NCBI RefSeq assembly: GCF_022414535.1
Contig: NZ_JADWYM010000014.1
Span: forward strand, 1 to 64,000
Direction of reading: 5' to 3'
DNA from: Streptomyces sp. MUM 2J
Lineage (GTDB): Bacteria; Actinomycetota; Actinomycetes; Streptomycetales; Streptomycetaceae
Length of the DNA: 64,000 bases
Below the pieces are notes generated by a model. The model made no database searches, was not told where the DNA came from, and saw nothing but the letters and a program-made list of their open reading frames with translations. Positions 13,402 to 22,659 of the stretch are shown in pieces; position 1 is the first letter of the stretch, and each line of letters opens with the position of its first letter. The position numbers were made by a program, and so were the translations under genes.

Positions 13402-13443
13402 CTAGTCGTTCGTAGTAGTAGGGCCTGTGGAAACCGTGGATAA
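13402..13443 (-). other. Predicted origin-unwinding module (two DnaA boxes, GC spacer, DnaA-trios)
   Basis: Read on the minus strand: TTATCCACG (13443-13435), immediately GTTTCCACA (13434-13426), then GGCC, then CTACTACTA (13421-13413), and the AT-richer CGAACGACTAG toward dnaN. Tandem boxes, a short GC block and repeated trinucleotides with 3'-(G/A)A(T/A)-5' on the other strand are the arrangement described for the Bacillus basal unwinding system, where DnaA spreads from the boxes onto one strand. Confidence 0.6.
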
Positions 13444-14004
13444 CCACGTTTGCGCAGCTCAGCGCGGAAATTTTGTCCACTGGCCCTGTGGGCGGAGGCA
13501 GTGGACAACCGGGTGTCTCTGTGGAGAACGGAAAGTTCTGCACATCCCGTGCACAGGCCGAGGGCAGTTCTCCCCAGACCTGTCCCCAGCTTTACCCCGC
13601 TTTCCCACAGCCCAACCAGGCACCTTGTTGTGACGGCTTTCACTCCGGCCGGTGAGGAGCCGCGCCGGGTTGCCGAACAGTGGACAGAGATGTGGAGAAG
13701 CCACCGATCGCTGGGGACAACCGGTGGGAAGCTGTGAGTTGCTCGTGGACAACTTCGTACACAGCTTGTGGACCGCCGCGTTGTCCACAGGCTGTGGAGA
13801 TCTTTTGTCCACGAATCCACATGCTGCTGACCTGCCAGGACGTCTCCAGGGTGGCCGCCCTGTGGACAGTGATCTGGAGAACTTCGCGGTCCCCAGTCTG
13901 TGGACGGAAGAAAGTCCCCCAATCTGTGGAGAAGAGCCGTAACCCCGCAGCTATTCGAACAGCGAGGGGCACGCGTGTGCCGGCGGCACCGCGCCGCCGC
14001 AGGA

Positions 14005-14043
14005 CGAAGGGCGCCTCCGGAACCCGTCCGGAGGCGCCCTTCG
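14005..14043 (-). terminator. Hairpin terminator downstream of dnaA
   Basis: A perfect 17-bp stem (14005-14021 with 14027-14043) and a 5-nt loop, 155 bp past the dnaA stop on the minus strand. It would shield the box-rich part of oriC from dnaA transcription. Confidence 0.7.
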
Positions 14044-14198
14044 GTCGCCGTGGGTGGTGGTGCTCGGCCGTGCCCGGCGGCGCCGCACGTGGTCTCGGGC
14101 GGCCCTGCCCGGGCCCGTTCCGCGGCCGTGCGTGTGCCGTCCGTGCCGTGGGCGGCACAGACGGGGGCGGGTGCTTGGCGGTGCCGTGGGCAGCCGCG

Positions 14199-16133
14199 TC
14201 AGCCGTTCTTGATCCGGTTGGTCAGCTCGGTCACCTGGTTGTAGATGGAGCGCCGCTCGGCCATCAGGTTCCGGATCTTGCGGTCCGCGTGCATGACCGT
14301 CGTGTGGTCACGCCCGCCGAACAGCGCCCCGATCTTCGGCAGCGACAGGTCCGTCAGCTCGCGGCACAGATACATGGCGATCTGCCGCGCGGTGACCAGG
14401 GCCCGGCCGCGCGAGGTGCCGCACAGGTCCTCCACCGTCAGCCCGAAGTAGTCCGCCGTGGCGCTCATGATGGCCGTCGACGTGATCTCGGGCGCCGAGT
14501 CCTCACCACCGGGGATCAGGTCCTTCAGGACGATCTCCGTCAGGCCCAGGTCCACCGGCTGCCGGTTGAGCGACGCGAACGCCGTCACCCGGATCAGCGC
14601 GCCCTCCAGCTCGCGGATGTTGCGCGAGATGCGGGAGGCGATGAACTCCAGCACCTCCGGTGGGGCGTTCAGCTGCTCCTGCACCGCCTTCTTGCGCAGG
14701 ATCGCGATCCGCGTCTCCAGCTCGGGCGGCTGCACGTCGGTGATCAGCCCCCACTCGAAGCGGTTGCGCAACCGGTCCTCCAGCGTGACCAGCTGCTTGG
14801 GCGGCCGGTCGGAGGACAGCACGATCTGCTTGTTGGCGTTGTGGAGCGTGTTGAAGGTGTGGAAGAACTCCTCCTGAGTCGACTCCTTGTCCGCCAGGAA
14901 CTGGATGTCGTCGACGAGCAGGATGTCCATCTCGCGGTAGCGCTTGCGGAAGCTGTCGCCCTTGCCGTCGCGGATGGAGTTGATGAACTCGTTGGTGAAC
15001 TCCTCCGAGCTCACGTACCGCACCCGCGTGCCCGGGTAGAGGCTGCGCGCGTAGTGCCCGATGGCGTGCAGCAGGTGCGTCTTGCCGAGCCCGGACTCCC
15101 CGTAGATGAACAGCGGGTTGTAGGCCTTCGCCGGCGCCTCCGCGACGGCGACCGCGGCAGCGTGCGCGAAGCGGTTCGAGGCGCCGATGACGAAGGTGTC
15201 GAAGAGGTACTTCGGGTTGAGCCGCGCGGTCGGCTCGCCCGGTCCGGTCGCCGGCGCCGGCTGCGCCGCCAGCGGACCGGGGGCGCCGGTGGCCGGCAGG
15301 TTCGGGCCGACGGGACCGCCGCGGTGCACGTGTCCGGAGCCGGGCGGCGGCTCGGGCAGCTCGCGCCGGCCGCCGTCCCGCTGGTCGTAGTCCCCGCGCG
15401 GGTGCTCGTACTCGCCGCGCGGGGCGTCGTAGTCGGCACGCTGGTCGTAGGGCGGGCGCTCGGGCCGGTCCATGGACGGCGCGCGGTAGTCCTGGGGGCC
15501 GTAGGAGTCCTGCGAGGACGGTGAGGCGTACGGGTCGCGCTCGGGAAAGCCGAGCCGCTGCTGCTGCCAGCCGTAGTCGTCCTGCGCGGAACGCGGCCAG
15601 GCGCCCGGCTCGGGGCGCTGGTACTCCGAGGGGTAGGCCGGCCGGGCGGTCGGCAGCTGGTCGGGGCGGGGGCCCGGAAGCTGGTCGTCGCCGCGGCCCG
15701 GCAGGTGCTCGGCGCGGTGGCGGCCGTAGCCCCCGTCGTAGGGAGCCTCGTACGGGGAGTCGTACGCGGGCAGTTCGGGCTGCTCGTCGTAGCGCTGCGG
15801 CTGCTGGGCCGGAGGCGCGGGCGGGGCCGGGGCCGGGGCGGGGGCCGTGGGCTCTCCCACGGAGTCGTCGACGGTGATCGCGATGCGGATCGGGCGCCCG
15901 CACTCGCGGCTCAATGTGTCGCTGACGATCGGGGCGAGCCTGCCCTCCAGTACGCCTTTCGCGAATTCGTTCGGTACGGCGAGGAGGGCCGTGTCGGCGA
16001 CCAGCGCGAGCGGCTGGGTGCGCCGGAGCCAGCGCTCGTCCTTGGCCTCGACACCCTGGCCGCGTCCCTCACCGAGGAGCTGCTCCAGCACGTGCGGCCA
16101 CACTGCGGCAAGATCGGCAGGTACGTCAGCCAC
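14199..16133 (-). CDS. dnaA: Chromosomal replication initiator protein DnaA
   Basis: A 644-residue DnaA starting at a GTG (16133) with GAGAGAG upstream. Domain I (residues 1-~90) mediates self and helicase contacts. Domain II (~90-300) is an unusually long disordered linker rich in Pro, Asp, Arg, Tyr and Gln, with near-repeats such as [18 protein letters not shown]. Domain III is the AAA+ ATPase: Walker A GESGLGKT at 345-352 and Walker [11 protein letters not shown]. Domain IV has the helix-turn-helix with the signature [15 protein letters not shown] that reads DnaA boxes. Streptomyces DnaA is typically longer than the ~450-residue E. coli protein because of domain II. Boxes flanking its promoter suggest autoregulation. 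Confidence 0.98.
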   Translation of the reverse strand: MADVPADLAAVWPHVLEQLLGEGRGQGVEAKDERWLRRTQPLALVADTALLAVPNEFAKGVLEGRLAPIVSDTLSRECGRPIRIAITVDDSVGEPTAPAPAPAPPAPPAQQPQRYDEQPELPAYDSPYEAPYDGGYGRHRAEHLPGRGDDQLPGPRPDQLPTARPAYPSEYQRPEPGAWPRSAQDDYGWQQQRLGFPERDPYASPSSQDSYGPQDYRAPSMDRPERPPYDQRADYDAPRGEYEHPRGDYDQRDGGRRELPEPPPGSGHVHRGGPVGPNLPATGAPGPLAAQPAPATGPGEPTARLNPKYLFDTFVIGASNRFAHAAAVAVAEAPAKAYNPLFIYGESGLGKTHLLHAIGHYARSLYPGTRVRYVSSEEFTNEFINSIRDGKGDSFRKRYREMDILLVDDIQFLADKESTQEEFFHTFNTLHNANKQIVLSSDRPPKQLVTLEDRLRNRFEWGLITDVQPPELETRIAILRKKAVQEQLNAPPEVLEFIASRISRNIRELEGALIRVTAFASLNRQPVDLGLTEIVLKDLIPGGEDSAPEITSTAIMSATADYFGLTVEDLCGTSRGRALVTARQIAMYLCRELTDLSLPKIGALFGGRDHTTVMHADRKIRNLMAERRSIYNQVTELTNRIKNG

Positions 16134-16203
16134 AGGGCACGCTCTCTCGCAGGTCCCACGATCGTGTGATCCGGGACGGGTCGGGATGTGAATCGGTGTG
16201 GGT

Positions 16204-16289
16204 CGGGGACAAGGGAACGAATCGGAGTTCAGCCACGGTAGTCAGCGCGGCGGGTGCGGTTCAAGTTGTTGTCCCCAGCCTGTGGATAG
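16204..16289 (-). promoter_or_regulatory. dnaA promoter with flanking DnaA boxes
   Basis: On the minus strand TTGAAC (16259-16264) and TACCGT (16235-16240) are 18 nt apart, giving a leader of roughly 95 nt. Just upstream of the -35 lie two DnaA-box-like sites, TTGTCCCCA (16269-16277, plus) and TGTGGATAG (16281-16289, minus). A weaker one, CGGGGACAA, lies at 16204-16212 downstream of the start point. Binding by DnaA would cover the promoter. Confidence 0.6.
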
Positions 16290-16310
16290 TGTCTCTTGGT
16301 GCTCCCTGGT

Positions 16311-16340
16311 TTGACCGGATGGCGTAGCCGCGCGTACCGT
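16311..16340 (+). promoter_or_regulatory. rpmH promoter, divergent from dnaA
   Basis: TTGACC (16311-16316), an 18-nt spacer and TACCGT (16335-16340). The -10 and spacer length are identical to those of the divergent dnaA promoter, and the two -35 elements are 46 bp apart with the DnaA boxes between them. The leader to rpmH would be about 160 nt. Confidence 0.6.
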
Positions 16341-16510
16341 AACCAGGTCGAGTTGTCGATGGCTGCTGCCGCCTGCCTCCGATGGGCACAGATCGCGTTC
16401 AAGGTGATCGGAAAGCGGTGCACTGGGGCGTGACTGCGAACTAATCGTGGGCGCACGGTGACAGCCAGGACGGCACCCCGCCAACACCCGATTTCTTCTG
16501 GAGCCCCCGA

Positions 16511-16648
16511 GTGAGCAAGCGCACCTTCCAGCCGAACAACCGTCGTCGCGCGAAGACCCACGGCTTCCGGCTGCGTATGCGCACCCGTGCCGGCCGCGCG
16601 ATTCTCGCGTCCCGCCGCAGCAAGGGTCGCGCCCGTCTGTCCGCCTGA
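16511..16648 (+). CDS. rpmH: 50S ribosomal protein L34
   Basis: A 45-residue, highly basic protein starting at [23 protein letters not shown], ending [12 protein letters not shown]. This is the complete L34 signature ([19 protein letters not shown]). It opens the operon rpmH-rnpA-yidD-yidC-jag and is transcribed divergently from dnaA, as in most bacteria. Confidence 0.97.
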   Translation: MSKRTFQPNNRRRAKTHGFRLRMRTRAGRAILASRRSKGRARLSA

Positions 16649-16669
16649 TCCCGATCAGGTCATGACGTC

Positions 16670-17041
16670 GTGCTGCCCACCGAGAACCGGCTGAGGCGGC
16701 GCGAGGACTTCGCGACCGCGGTACGACGGGGACGCCGGGCGGGCCGCCCGTCCCTCGTCGTCCACCTTCGTAGCGGTGCCACGGACCCGCACGCGCCTGG
16801 GGAGAGCGCTCCTCCGACGCGTGCGGGTTTCGTCGTGAGCAAGGCGGTGGGCGGTGCGGTCGTCCGCAACAAGGTGAAGCGCAGACTGCGTCACCTGATG
16901 CGGGACCGGATCGCTCAGCTTCCCCCCGGTAGCCTGGTAGTGGTACGGGCGCTGCCCGGTGCGGGTGACGCCGACCATGCACATCTGGCCCGGGACCTGG
17001 ACGCCGCCCTCGAACGGCTACTGGGAGGGGGCACGCGATGA
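16670..17041 (+). CDS. rnpA: Ribonuclease P protein component
   Basis: A 123-residue basic protein that assists the RNase P RNA in removing tRNA 5' leaders. It starts at GTG 16670 ([20 protein letters not shown]), with the family's conserved opening RLRRREDF. The RNR motif lies in [15 protein letters not shown]. Its length is normal. The stop overlaps the yidD start by 4 bp (ATGA at 17038-17041). Confidence 0.96.
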   Translation: MLPTENRLRRREDFATAVRRGRRAGRPSLVVHLRSGATDPHAPGESAPPTRAGFVVSKAVGGAVVRNKVKRRLRHLMRDRIAQLPPGSLVVVRALPGAGDADHAHLARDLDAALERLLGGGTR

Positions 17042-17391
17042 AGTATCCGTTGCTGGCTCTGATCAAGCTGTACCAGTGGACGATCAGTCCCCTGCTGGGG
17101 CCGGTCTGCAAGTACTACCCGTCGTGCTCCCACTACGGCTACACGGCGATCGACCGACACGGAGCGATCAAGGGAACGGCACTCACGGCCTGGCGCATTC
17201 TGCGGTGCAATCCGTGGTCGCTGGGCGGTGTGGACCATGTTCCGCCGCGCAAGCGCCCGCGGTGGCACGAAATGCTGCGTGACGCCTGGCGTGCACGCAG
17301 GGGCGGGACCTCCGCCGCCGAACCGGGCCCCGACGGGGACACCTCGACGGGCCCGGCCGCAGAGACCTCGTCCCATGCCCAAGGAGCATGA
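17038..17391 (+). CDS. yidD: Membrane protein insertion efficiency factor YidD
   Basis: A 117-residue member of the YidD family, small cytoplasmic membrane-associated proteins that improve YidC-dependent insertion. Family marks are [27 protein letters not shown] with paired cysteines, [26 protein letters not shown], and GGVDHVP. The ~40-residue C-terminal tail after the domain is low-complexity. It overlaps rnpA by 4 bp and is 3 bp from yidC, so all are co-translated. Confidence 0.95.
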   Translation: MKYPLLALIKLYQWTISPLLGPVCKYYPSCSHYGYTAIDRHGAIKGTALTAWRILRCNPWSLGGVDHVPPRKRPRWHEMLRDAWRARRGGTSAAEPGPDGDTSTGPAAETSSHAQGA

Positions 17392-17394
17392 TTA

Positions 17395-18684
17395 GTGGAC
17401 ACGATTGCCAGCCTCTTCAGTTTCATCACCTGGCCCGTCTCCTGGGTCATCGTCCAGTTCCACTCGGTGTACGGCGCGATCTTCGGGCCCGACACCGGAT
17501 GGGCCTGGGGTCTGTCCATCGTGTCGCTGGTGGTCGTGATCCGGATCTGCCTGATCCCGCTCTTCGTGAAGCAGATCAAGGCGACCCGCGCGATGCAGAC
17601 GCTCCAGCCGGAGATGAAGAAGATCCAGGAGCGCTACAAGAACGACCGGCAGCGTCAGTCCGAAGAGATGATGAAGCTGTACAAGGAGACGGGTACCAAC
17701 CCACTCTCCTCGTGCCTTCCCATCCTGGCGCAGTCCCCGTTCTTCTTCGCCCTGTATCACGTGCTCAACGGCATCGCGACGGGCAAGACCATCGGGGTCA
17801 TCAACGAGGACCTGCTGGCCAGCGCACGTCAGGCCCACATCTTCGGTGCCCCGCTCGCCGCGAAGTTCATGGACAGCCCGGAGAAGGTCGAGGCGCTGGG
17901 CGCCTCGCTCACCGACGTCCGGGTCGTCACCGCCATCATGATCGTCCTGATGTCGGCGTCGCAGTTCTTCACCCAGCGCCAGCTGATGACGAAGAACGTC
18001 GACACCACGGTGAAGACGCCGTTCATGCAGCAGCAGAAGATGCTGATGTACGTCTTCCCGGTCATGTTCGCCGTCTTCGGCATCAACTTCCCCGTCGGTG
18101 TCCTCGTCTACTGGCTGACCACCAACGTGTGGACCATGGGCCAGCAGATGTACGTGATCCACAACAACCCGACCCCGGGTTCCAAGGCCCAGGCCGCCTA
18201 CCTGGAGCGCCTGTCCAAGCACGTCGAGCACCACGGCAAGACCCGTAACCGTCGCGAGAAGGCCATCGTCAAGGCCATCGTCTCCAAGGGCCGTGACCGT
18301 AACGAGTTCGAGCGCAAGTTCATCAACGGACTGAACAAGGCGGGCCTGGCGGCCCAGCCCGACGGTTCCGTGGTGATGAGTGACGCCAAGGCCGCCGCGC
18401 AGACCGAGGACGGTACGACGCAGCCGACCGCGAGCGCGACCCCGAAGCGGCAGCAGCCCAAGCGCCAGACGAAGTCTCAGCGCCAGTCGACCTCGTCGGC
18501 CCCGTCGCCGGCGGCCTCGCCGGCCACGTCGTCGTCCTCGCCGTCGCTGAGTAAGTCCGGTGATCAGGAGGACTCCCAGCCCGACAGCACGGCCGAGAAG
18601 CCTGCTTCCGGCACCCGCAGCAAGGCCCAGAGCGGGCAGCGCAAGGGTGGTCCGCAGCGCCCCAAGTCCCCGTCCAAGAAGTAA
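17395..18684 (+). CDS. yidC: Membrane protein insertase YidC
   Basis: A 429-residue Oxa1/YidC/Alb3 family insertase from GTG 17395. Helix 1 lies near the N-terminus ([20 protein letters not shown]). The conserved hydrophilic-groove arginine is in [21 protein letters not shown]. The coiled cytoplasmic hairpin [20 protein letters not shown] is followed by [20 protein letters not shown], and two more helices end near residue 255. The gram-positive form lacks the large periplasmic domain. The C-terminal ~130 residues are a basic, Ser/Pro/Lys-rich tail ([14 protein letters not shown]) that may contact the ribosome. Part of the rpmH operon. Confidence 0.96.
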   Translation: MDTIASLFSFITWPVSWVIVQFHSVYGAIFGPDTGWAWGLSIVSLVVVIRICLIPLFVKQIKATRAMQTLQPEMKKIQERYKNDRQRQSEEMMKLYKETGTNPLSSCLPILAQSPFFFALYHVLNGIATGKTIGVINEDLLASARQAHIFGAPLAAKFMDSPEKVEALGASLTDVRVVTAIMIVLMSASQFFTQRQLMTKNVDTTVKTPFMQQQKMLMYVFPVMFAVFGINFPVGVLVYWLTTNVWTMGQQMYVIHNNPTPGSKAQAAYLERLSKHVEHHGKTRNRREKAIVKAIVSKGRDRNEFERKFINGLNKAGLAAQPDGSVVMSDAKAAAQTEDGTTQPTASATPKRQQPKRQTKSQRQSTSSAPSPAASPATSSSSPSLSKSGDQEDSQPDSTAEKPASGTRSKAQSGQRKGGPQRPKSPSKK

Positions 18685-18699
18685 GAAGGAGCCCATCCC

Positions 18700-19206
18700 G
18701 TGACGGAAGGCACCACCTCCGCCGAGGGTGCAGACACCCTGACCCGCCTGGAGCAGGAGGGCGATATCGCGGCGGACTACCTTGAGGGTCTGCTGGACAT
18801 CGCCGACCTCGACGGCGACATCGACATGGACGTCGAGGGCGACCGGGCATCCGTGTCGATCATCAGCGACACGGGCACCCGTGACCTGCAGAAGCTGGTC
18901 GGCCGGGACGGCGAGGTGCTGGAGGCGCTGCAGGAGCTGACGCGGCTGGCCGTGCACCGGGAGACCGGTGACCGCAGCCGGCTGATGCTGGACATCGCCG
19001 AGTACCGCGCCACGAAGCGCGCCGAACTGGCCGAGCTGGGCGCCAGGACGGCGGCCGAGGTCAAGAGCAGCGGTGAGCCCAAGCAGCTCAAGCCGATGAC
19101 CCCGTTCGAGCGGAAGGTCGTGCACGACGCGGTCAAGGCGGCCGGTCTGCGCAGTGAGTCCGAGGGCGAGGAACCGCAGCGGTTCGTCGTCGTGCTGCCC
19201 AACTGA
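18700..19206 (+). CDS. jag: Jag/KhpB-type RNA-binding protein (KH-R3H)
   Basis: A 168-residue protein from GTG 18700. It lacks the N-terminal Jag_N domain of firmicutes. It starts with a short acidic segment, followed by a KH-like domain with the loop LVGRDGEVLEALQELTRLAV, then RSRLMLDIAEYR and a C-terminal R3H domain with LKPMTPFERKVVHDAV (R-x3-H type). Such proteins bind single-stranded RNA and are linked to YidC expression and cell-wall control in other bacteria. It is the last gene of the rpmH operon, 15 bp after yidC, and is followed by a terminator. Confidence 0.93.
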   Translation: MTEGTTSAEGADTLTRLEQEGDIAADYLEGLLDIADLDGDIDMDVEGDRASVSIISDTGTRDLQKLVGRDGEVLEALQELTRLAVHRETGDRSRLMLDIAEYRATKRAELAELGARTAAEVKSSGEPKQLKPMTPFERKVVHDAVKAAGLRSESEGEEPQRFVVVLPN

Positions 19207-19225
19207 TTCGGTACGTACGTATCCC

Positions 19226-19258
19226 TCCGGCCCCGTCTGTTGCGCAGACGGGGCCGGA
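19226..19258 (+). terminator. Terminator of the rpmH-jag operon
   Basis: A perfect 14-bp stem (TCCGGCCCCGTCTG at 19226-19239 and its complement at 19245-19258) with a 5-nt loop, 20 bp after the jag stop. Confidence 0.8.
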
Positions 19259-19325
19259 CTTTGTCAGCCTGTAGTTCTGGTGGTCGGCGCGGGTTGCGCT
19301 GATGCGGTACGGAAGGACGGTCCCC

Positions 19326-20042
19326 GTGACGGAGGCAGCGGAGCTCCCCCCTGTGCCCGAGCAGGCACGCGACGTATTCGGTGATCGCTTCGCGGATGCG
19401 GTCCGGTACGCCGAGCTCTTGGCCGAGGCAGGAGTCCAGCGCGGGCTCATCGGACCCCGCGAGGTGCCCCGCCTGTGGGAGCGGCACCTGCTGAACTGCG
19501 CGGTGCTCTCGGAGGTCGTTCCCGAGGGTGTCACCGTGTGCGACGTCGGCTCCGGTGCCGGTCTGCCCGGCATTCCCCTCGCCCTGGTCCGGGAGGACCT
19601 GAAGATCACGCTCCTGGAGCCGTTGCTGCGGCGCACCAACTTCCTCACCGAGGTCGTGGAACTGCTGGGGCTGGACCATGTGACCGTTGTCCGGGGCCGG
19701 GCCGAGGAGGTCATGGGCAAGCTGCCCCCGGTCCATGTGGTGACGGCCCGTGCCGTGGCACCACTGGACCGCTTGGCCACCTGGGGCATCCCGCTGTTGC
19801 GCCCCTACGGTGAGATGCTCGCCCTCAAGGGCGACACCGCCGAGGAGGAACTGAAGAGTGCTGCCACGGCGCTCAGCAAGCTCGGTGCGGTCGAGACGTC
19901 GATCCTGCATGTCGGCGAAGGCGTCGTGGATCCGATGTCGACGGTGGTCCGGGTCGAGGTCGGGGAGAGCCCGGGCGGTGTGCGCTTCGCAGCCAAGCGG
20001 GCGAAGGCGGCTCGTGCGGGGCGGACTCGCCGTCGTCGCTGA
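19326..20042 (+). CDS. rsmG: 16S rRNA (guanine-527-N7)-methyltransferase RsmG (GidB)
   Basis: A 238-residue SAM-dependent methyltransferase acting on G527 of 16S rRNA; loss of it gives low-level streptomycin resistance. I chose the GTG at 19326 (VTEAAELPP) because GGAAGGA precedes it; an in-frame ATG 24 nt earlier has no ribosome site. The SAM-binding motif is VCDVGSGAGLPGIPLAL. Other marks are ERHLLNCAVL, LEPLLRRTNFL and VTARAVAPLDRL. The basic tail ARAGRTRRRR is typical for Streptomyces. It precedes parAB with a gap that contains a parS site. Confidence 0.95.
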   Translation: MTEAAELPPVPEQARDVFGDRFADAVRYAELLAEAGVQRGLIGPREVPRLWERHLLNCAVLSEVVPEGVTVCDVGSGAGLPGIPLALVREDLKITLLEPLLRRTNFLTEVVELLGLDHVTVVRGRAEEVMGKLPPVHVVTARAVAPLDRLATWGIPLLRPYGEMLALKGDTAEEELKSAATALSKLGAVETSILHVGEGVVDPMSTVVRVEVGESPGGVRFAAKRAKAARAGRTRRRR

Positions 20043-20135
20043 TCGTCTCCGACGGACCCGCGTACTCCACACAAGCTGCCCCGGCGACGTACGACGGAGT
20101 GTCGCGACAGTTCGGCCTCGGCCGCTGTGCATCGT

Positions 20136-20149
20136 GTTTCACGTGAAAC
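20136..20149. other. parS: parS site 1 (upstream of parA)
   Basis: GTTTCACGTGAAAC, the perfect 14-bp ParB-binding palindrome, in the rsmG-parA intergenic region. Binding here could also repress parAB. Confidence 0.95.
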
Positions 20150-20277
20150 GTCGCTCACTGCTGCACGGCATCATCAGCCGGGGCCGCGCTGCGGCCGAAC
20201 CCCGCGACCGCAGGCCTCTCGGCTCCCTGGAAGAGACGCGAGCCGCTCGGGCGCTCTCCCCCGGGAGAGGTACGGAG

Positions 20278-21414
20278 ATGTCCACAGAGGTGGATTTCTC
20301 CACAGAACCCAAGGGCTCACTGGCTCACGACCCCGAACCCGTGCGAGGCTCTGTTCATTGCGAGCCTGAAGTCGAGGAGAGTGAATCCTTGCGGTCCGAC
20401 GCCAACATCGCGGGACCGATGACCGATCCGGTCCCCGGTCCCCGCGCCGAGTCGCCAGGGGAGGATGTTTCACGTGAAACACCGCCCCCGATGGACGACA
20501 CCCCGATCGGTCGTGCGGCCCAACTCGCGGTGGAGGCAATGGGCCACGCCGGTGAAGGGCTGCCGCGCCCCGAACAGACCCGCGTCATCGTGGTGGCCAA
20601 CCAGAAGGGCGGAGTCGGTAAGACGACGACGACCGTCAACCTTGCTGCCTCGCTGGCCCTGCATGGTGGACGCGTCCTGGTGATCGACCTCGACCCGCAG
20701 GGCAATGCGTCCACCGCCCTGGGGATCGACCATCACGCCGAGGTCCCTTCCATCTACGACGTACTGGTGGAGAGCAAGCCGCTCTCGGATGTCGTCCAGC
20801 CGGTCGTCGATGTGGAAGGGCTGTTCTGCGCCCCCGCCACCATCGACCTCGCCGGCGCGGAGATCGAGCTGGTCTCCCTCGTGGCGCGTGAGAGCCGGCT
20901 CCAGCGGGCCATCCAGGCCTATGAGCAGCCGCTGGACTACGTCCTCATCGACTGTCCGCCCTCGCTCGGTCTGCTGACGGTCAACGCGCTGGTGGCGGGC
21001 CAGGAGGTGCTCATCCCGATTCAGTGCGAGTACTACGCGCTGGAGGGGCTGGGACAGCTGCTGCGCAATGTCGACCTGGTGCGGGGACACCTCAACCCGA
21101 CGCTGCATGTATCGACGATCCTGCTCACCATGTACGACGGCCGGACGCGTCTTGCGTCCCAGGTCGCGGACGAGGTGCGCAACCATTTCGGCGACGAGGT
21201 GCTGCGGACCAGCATCCCCCGCTCGGTCCGCATTTCCGAGGCACCGAGCTATGGGCAGACGGTGCTGACCTACGATCCCGGATCGAGCGGTGCCCTCTCC
21301 TATCTTGAGGCGGCACGAGAGATGGCGCTGAAGGGCGTCGGCGTCAGCTACGACGTCACCCACGCCCACATCGGTGCTCAGAGCAACCCGAACATGGTGG
21401 AGGGGATTCAGTGA
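20278..21414 (+). CDS. parA: Chromosome partitioning ATPase ParA
   Basis: A 378-residue Walker-type ATPase that positions ParB-parS nucleoprotein complexes. I chose the ATG at 20278 ([13 protein letters not shown]), with GGGAGAGG about 7 nt upstream. The first ~105 residues are a variable, probably disordered extension. The conserved core begins at [18 protein letters not shown] with the deviant Walker A KGGVGKTT. It then has [12 protein letters not shown] (Walker A') and [13 protein letters not shown] (Walker B). It overlaps parB by 4 bp (GTGA). A parS site (20467-20480) lies within the extension-coding part and is translated as VSRET. An internal start further downstream is possible. Confidence 0.93.
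   Translation: MSTEVDFSTEPKGSLAHDPEPVRGSVHCEPEVEESESLRSDANIAGPMTDPVPGPRAESPGEDVSRETPPPMDDTPIGRAAQLAVEAMGHAGEGLPRPEQTRVIVVANQKGGVGKTTTTVNLAASLALHGGRVLVIDLDPQGNASTALGIDHHAEVPSIYDVLVESKPLSDVVQPVVDVEGLFCAPATIDLAGAEIELVSLVARESRLQRAIQAYEQPLDYVLIDCPPSLGLLTVNALVAGQEVLIPIQCEYYALEGLGQLLRNVDLVRGHLNPTLHVSTILLTMYDGRTRLASQVADEVRNHFGDEVLRTSIPRSVRISEAPSYGQTVLTYDPGSSGALSYLEAAREMALKGVGVSYDVTHAHIGAQSNPNMVEGIQ
20467..20480. other. parS: parS site 2 (inside parA)
   Basis: Perfect GTTTCACGTGAAAC within the coding sequence, read in frame as VSRET. Confidence 0.95.
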
Positions 21415-22508
21415 GTGAGCGACGAAGGGGGCTGGGCCGAGGTCTTGGCGCACTGATCCCCGCTGCCCCGACTGAGAAGACGCCGGCTGCGACGGCCATG
21501 GGGTCGGCGCCGTCCTCCCCGGCTTCCGTGCCGGCGATGGCTGCCGACCGCGGTGTGGCTGCGGCGAAGGTGGCCATGCTGCCGCCCGTTTCACGTGAAA
21601 CGGAGGAGTTGTCGACGGCGGGGGCTCTGGACGTGCCCACCCCTCCCGTGGGGGCGCACTTCGCCGAGATCCCCCTCGATGCCATCACCCCGAACCCACG
21701 TCAGCCGCGTGAGGTGTTCGATGAGGACGCTCTGCACGAGCTGGTCACCTCCATCAAGGAGGTCGGTCTCCTCCAGCCCGTCGTCGTTCGCCAGACGGGC
21801 CCTGCCCGCTACGAGCTCATCATGGGCGAGCGGCGCTGGCGAGCCTGCCGTGAGGCGGGGCTGGAGGCGATTCCGGCGATCGTCCGGGCGACGGACGACG
21901 AGAAGCTCCTTCTGGACGCGCTGCTGGAGAACCTGCACCGGTCGCAGCTGAACCCGATCGAGGAGGCTGCCGCCTACGATCAGCTGCTGAAGGACTTCAA
22001 CTGCACCCACGATCAGCTGGCTGACCGGATCGGGCGTTCCCGACCGCAGGTATCGAACACCCTGCGCCTGCTGAAGCTCTCACCGAGGGTGCAGAACCGA
22101 GTGGCCGCCGGTGTGCTGTCGGCGGGCCACGCCCGGGCCCTCCTCGCAGTGGACGACTCCGAGGAGCAGGAGCGGCTGGCCCACCGGATCGTTGCCGAAG
22201 GGCTGTCGGTCCGGAACGTCGAGGAGATCGTCACCCTCATGGGGTCGCGGCCGCAGAAGGCCACGCGGGCCAAGGGTCCGCGTCCTGGTGCCCACGTCAC
22301 CCCGGCGCTGACCGACCTCGCGGCGCGGCTGTCGGACCGGTTCGAGACACGGGTGAAGGTGGACCTCGGACAGAAGAAGGGGAAGATCACTGTCGAGTTC
22401 GCCTCCGTGGTCGACCTGGAACGGATTCTCAGCACGCTGGCTCCGGGCGAGGGCCCGCTCCTGCAGAGGAGCCTGGAGGACGGTGACGGCGAGGAGACCG
22501 ACGCCTGA
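21411..22508 (+). CDS. parB: Chromosome partitioning CTPase ParB
   Basis: A 365-residue ParB that binds parS and spreads as a CTP-dependent clamp. From GTG 21411 the protein starts [16 protein letters not shown], the conserved N-terminal ParA-contact peptide. After a ~70-residue linker comes the CTP-binding domain: [30 protein letters not shown] and the GERRxR box in [14 protein letters not shown]. The helix-turn-helix that reads parS is [20 protein letters not shown]. The C-terminal ~60 residues form the dimerisation domain ([18 protein letters not shown]). A perfect parS site is embedded in the linker-coding part. Confidence 0.97.
   Translation: MSERRRGLGRGLGALIPAAPTEKTPAATAMGSAPSSPASVPAMAADRGVAAAKVAMLPPVSRETEELSTAGALDVPTPPVGAHFAEIPLDAITPNPRQPREVFDEDALHELVTSIKEVGLLQPVVVRQTGPARYELIMGERRWRACREAGLEAIPAIVRATDDEKLLLDALLENLHRSQLNPIEEAAAYDQLLKDFNCTHDQLADRIGRSRPQVSNTLRLLKLSPRVQNRVAAGVLSAGHARALLAVDDSEEQERLAHRIVAEGLSVRNVEEIVTLMGSRPQKATRAKGPRPGAHVTPALTDLAARLSDRFETRVKVDLGQKKGKITVEFASVVDLERILSTLAPGEGPLLQRSLEDGDGEETDA
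21588..21601. other. parS: parS site 3 (inside parB)
   Basis: Perfect GTTTCACGTGAAAC in the parB linker-coding region, again read as VSRET. Confidence 0.95.
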
Positions 22509-22523
22509 AATCCCGACCTGGAA

Positions 22524-22558
22524 CGGGCCGTGTCCGGTGTGTACCGGAACACGGCCCG
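22524..22558 (+). terminator. Terminator of parAB
   Basis: A 10-bp stem CGGGCCGTGT/ACACGGCCCG continued by CCGG/CCGG with one bulged base, starting 15 bp after the parB stop and followed by CTCTTTGCTTT. Confidence 0.75.
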
Positions 22559-22659
22559 CTCTTTGCTTTCTGCCGGTATTGAGGGAATCGCATCATGGAT
22601 ACGATGCGATCAGGTATGGCACACCACCAGGCGGCACCTGTAATGGGGAGGCGGGGGCC

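Larger units (their letters stand above)
13180..14198. other. oriC: Chromosomal replication origin oriC
   Basis: The 1,019-bp gap between dnaN and dnaA is packed with DnaA boxes. Plus orientation (TTGTCCACA-like): 13361, 13473, 13536 (weak), 13781 (perfect), 13805, 13813 (weak). Minus orientation (TGTGGACAA-like): 13426, 13435, 13500, 13520, 13679, 13691, 13712, 13744, 13767, 13793, 13861, 13899, 13925. That is 19 sites, mostly with one or two mismatches, spread over 13361-13933, as is typical for Streptomyces origins, which use many weak boxes. The stretch 13934-14198 lacks boxes and holds the dnaA terminator. The first 180 bp next to dnaN should contain the dnaN promoter. Confidence 0.97.
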
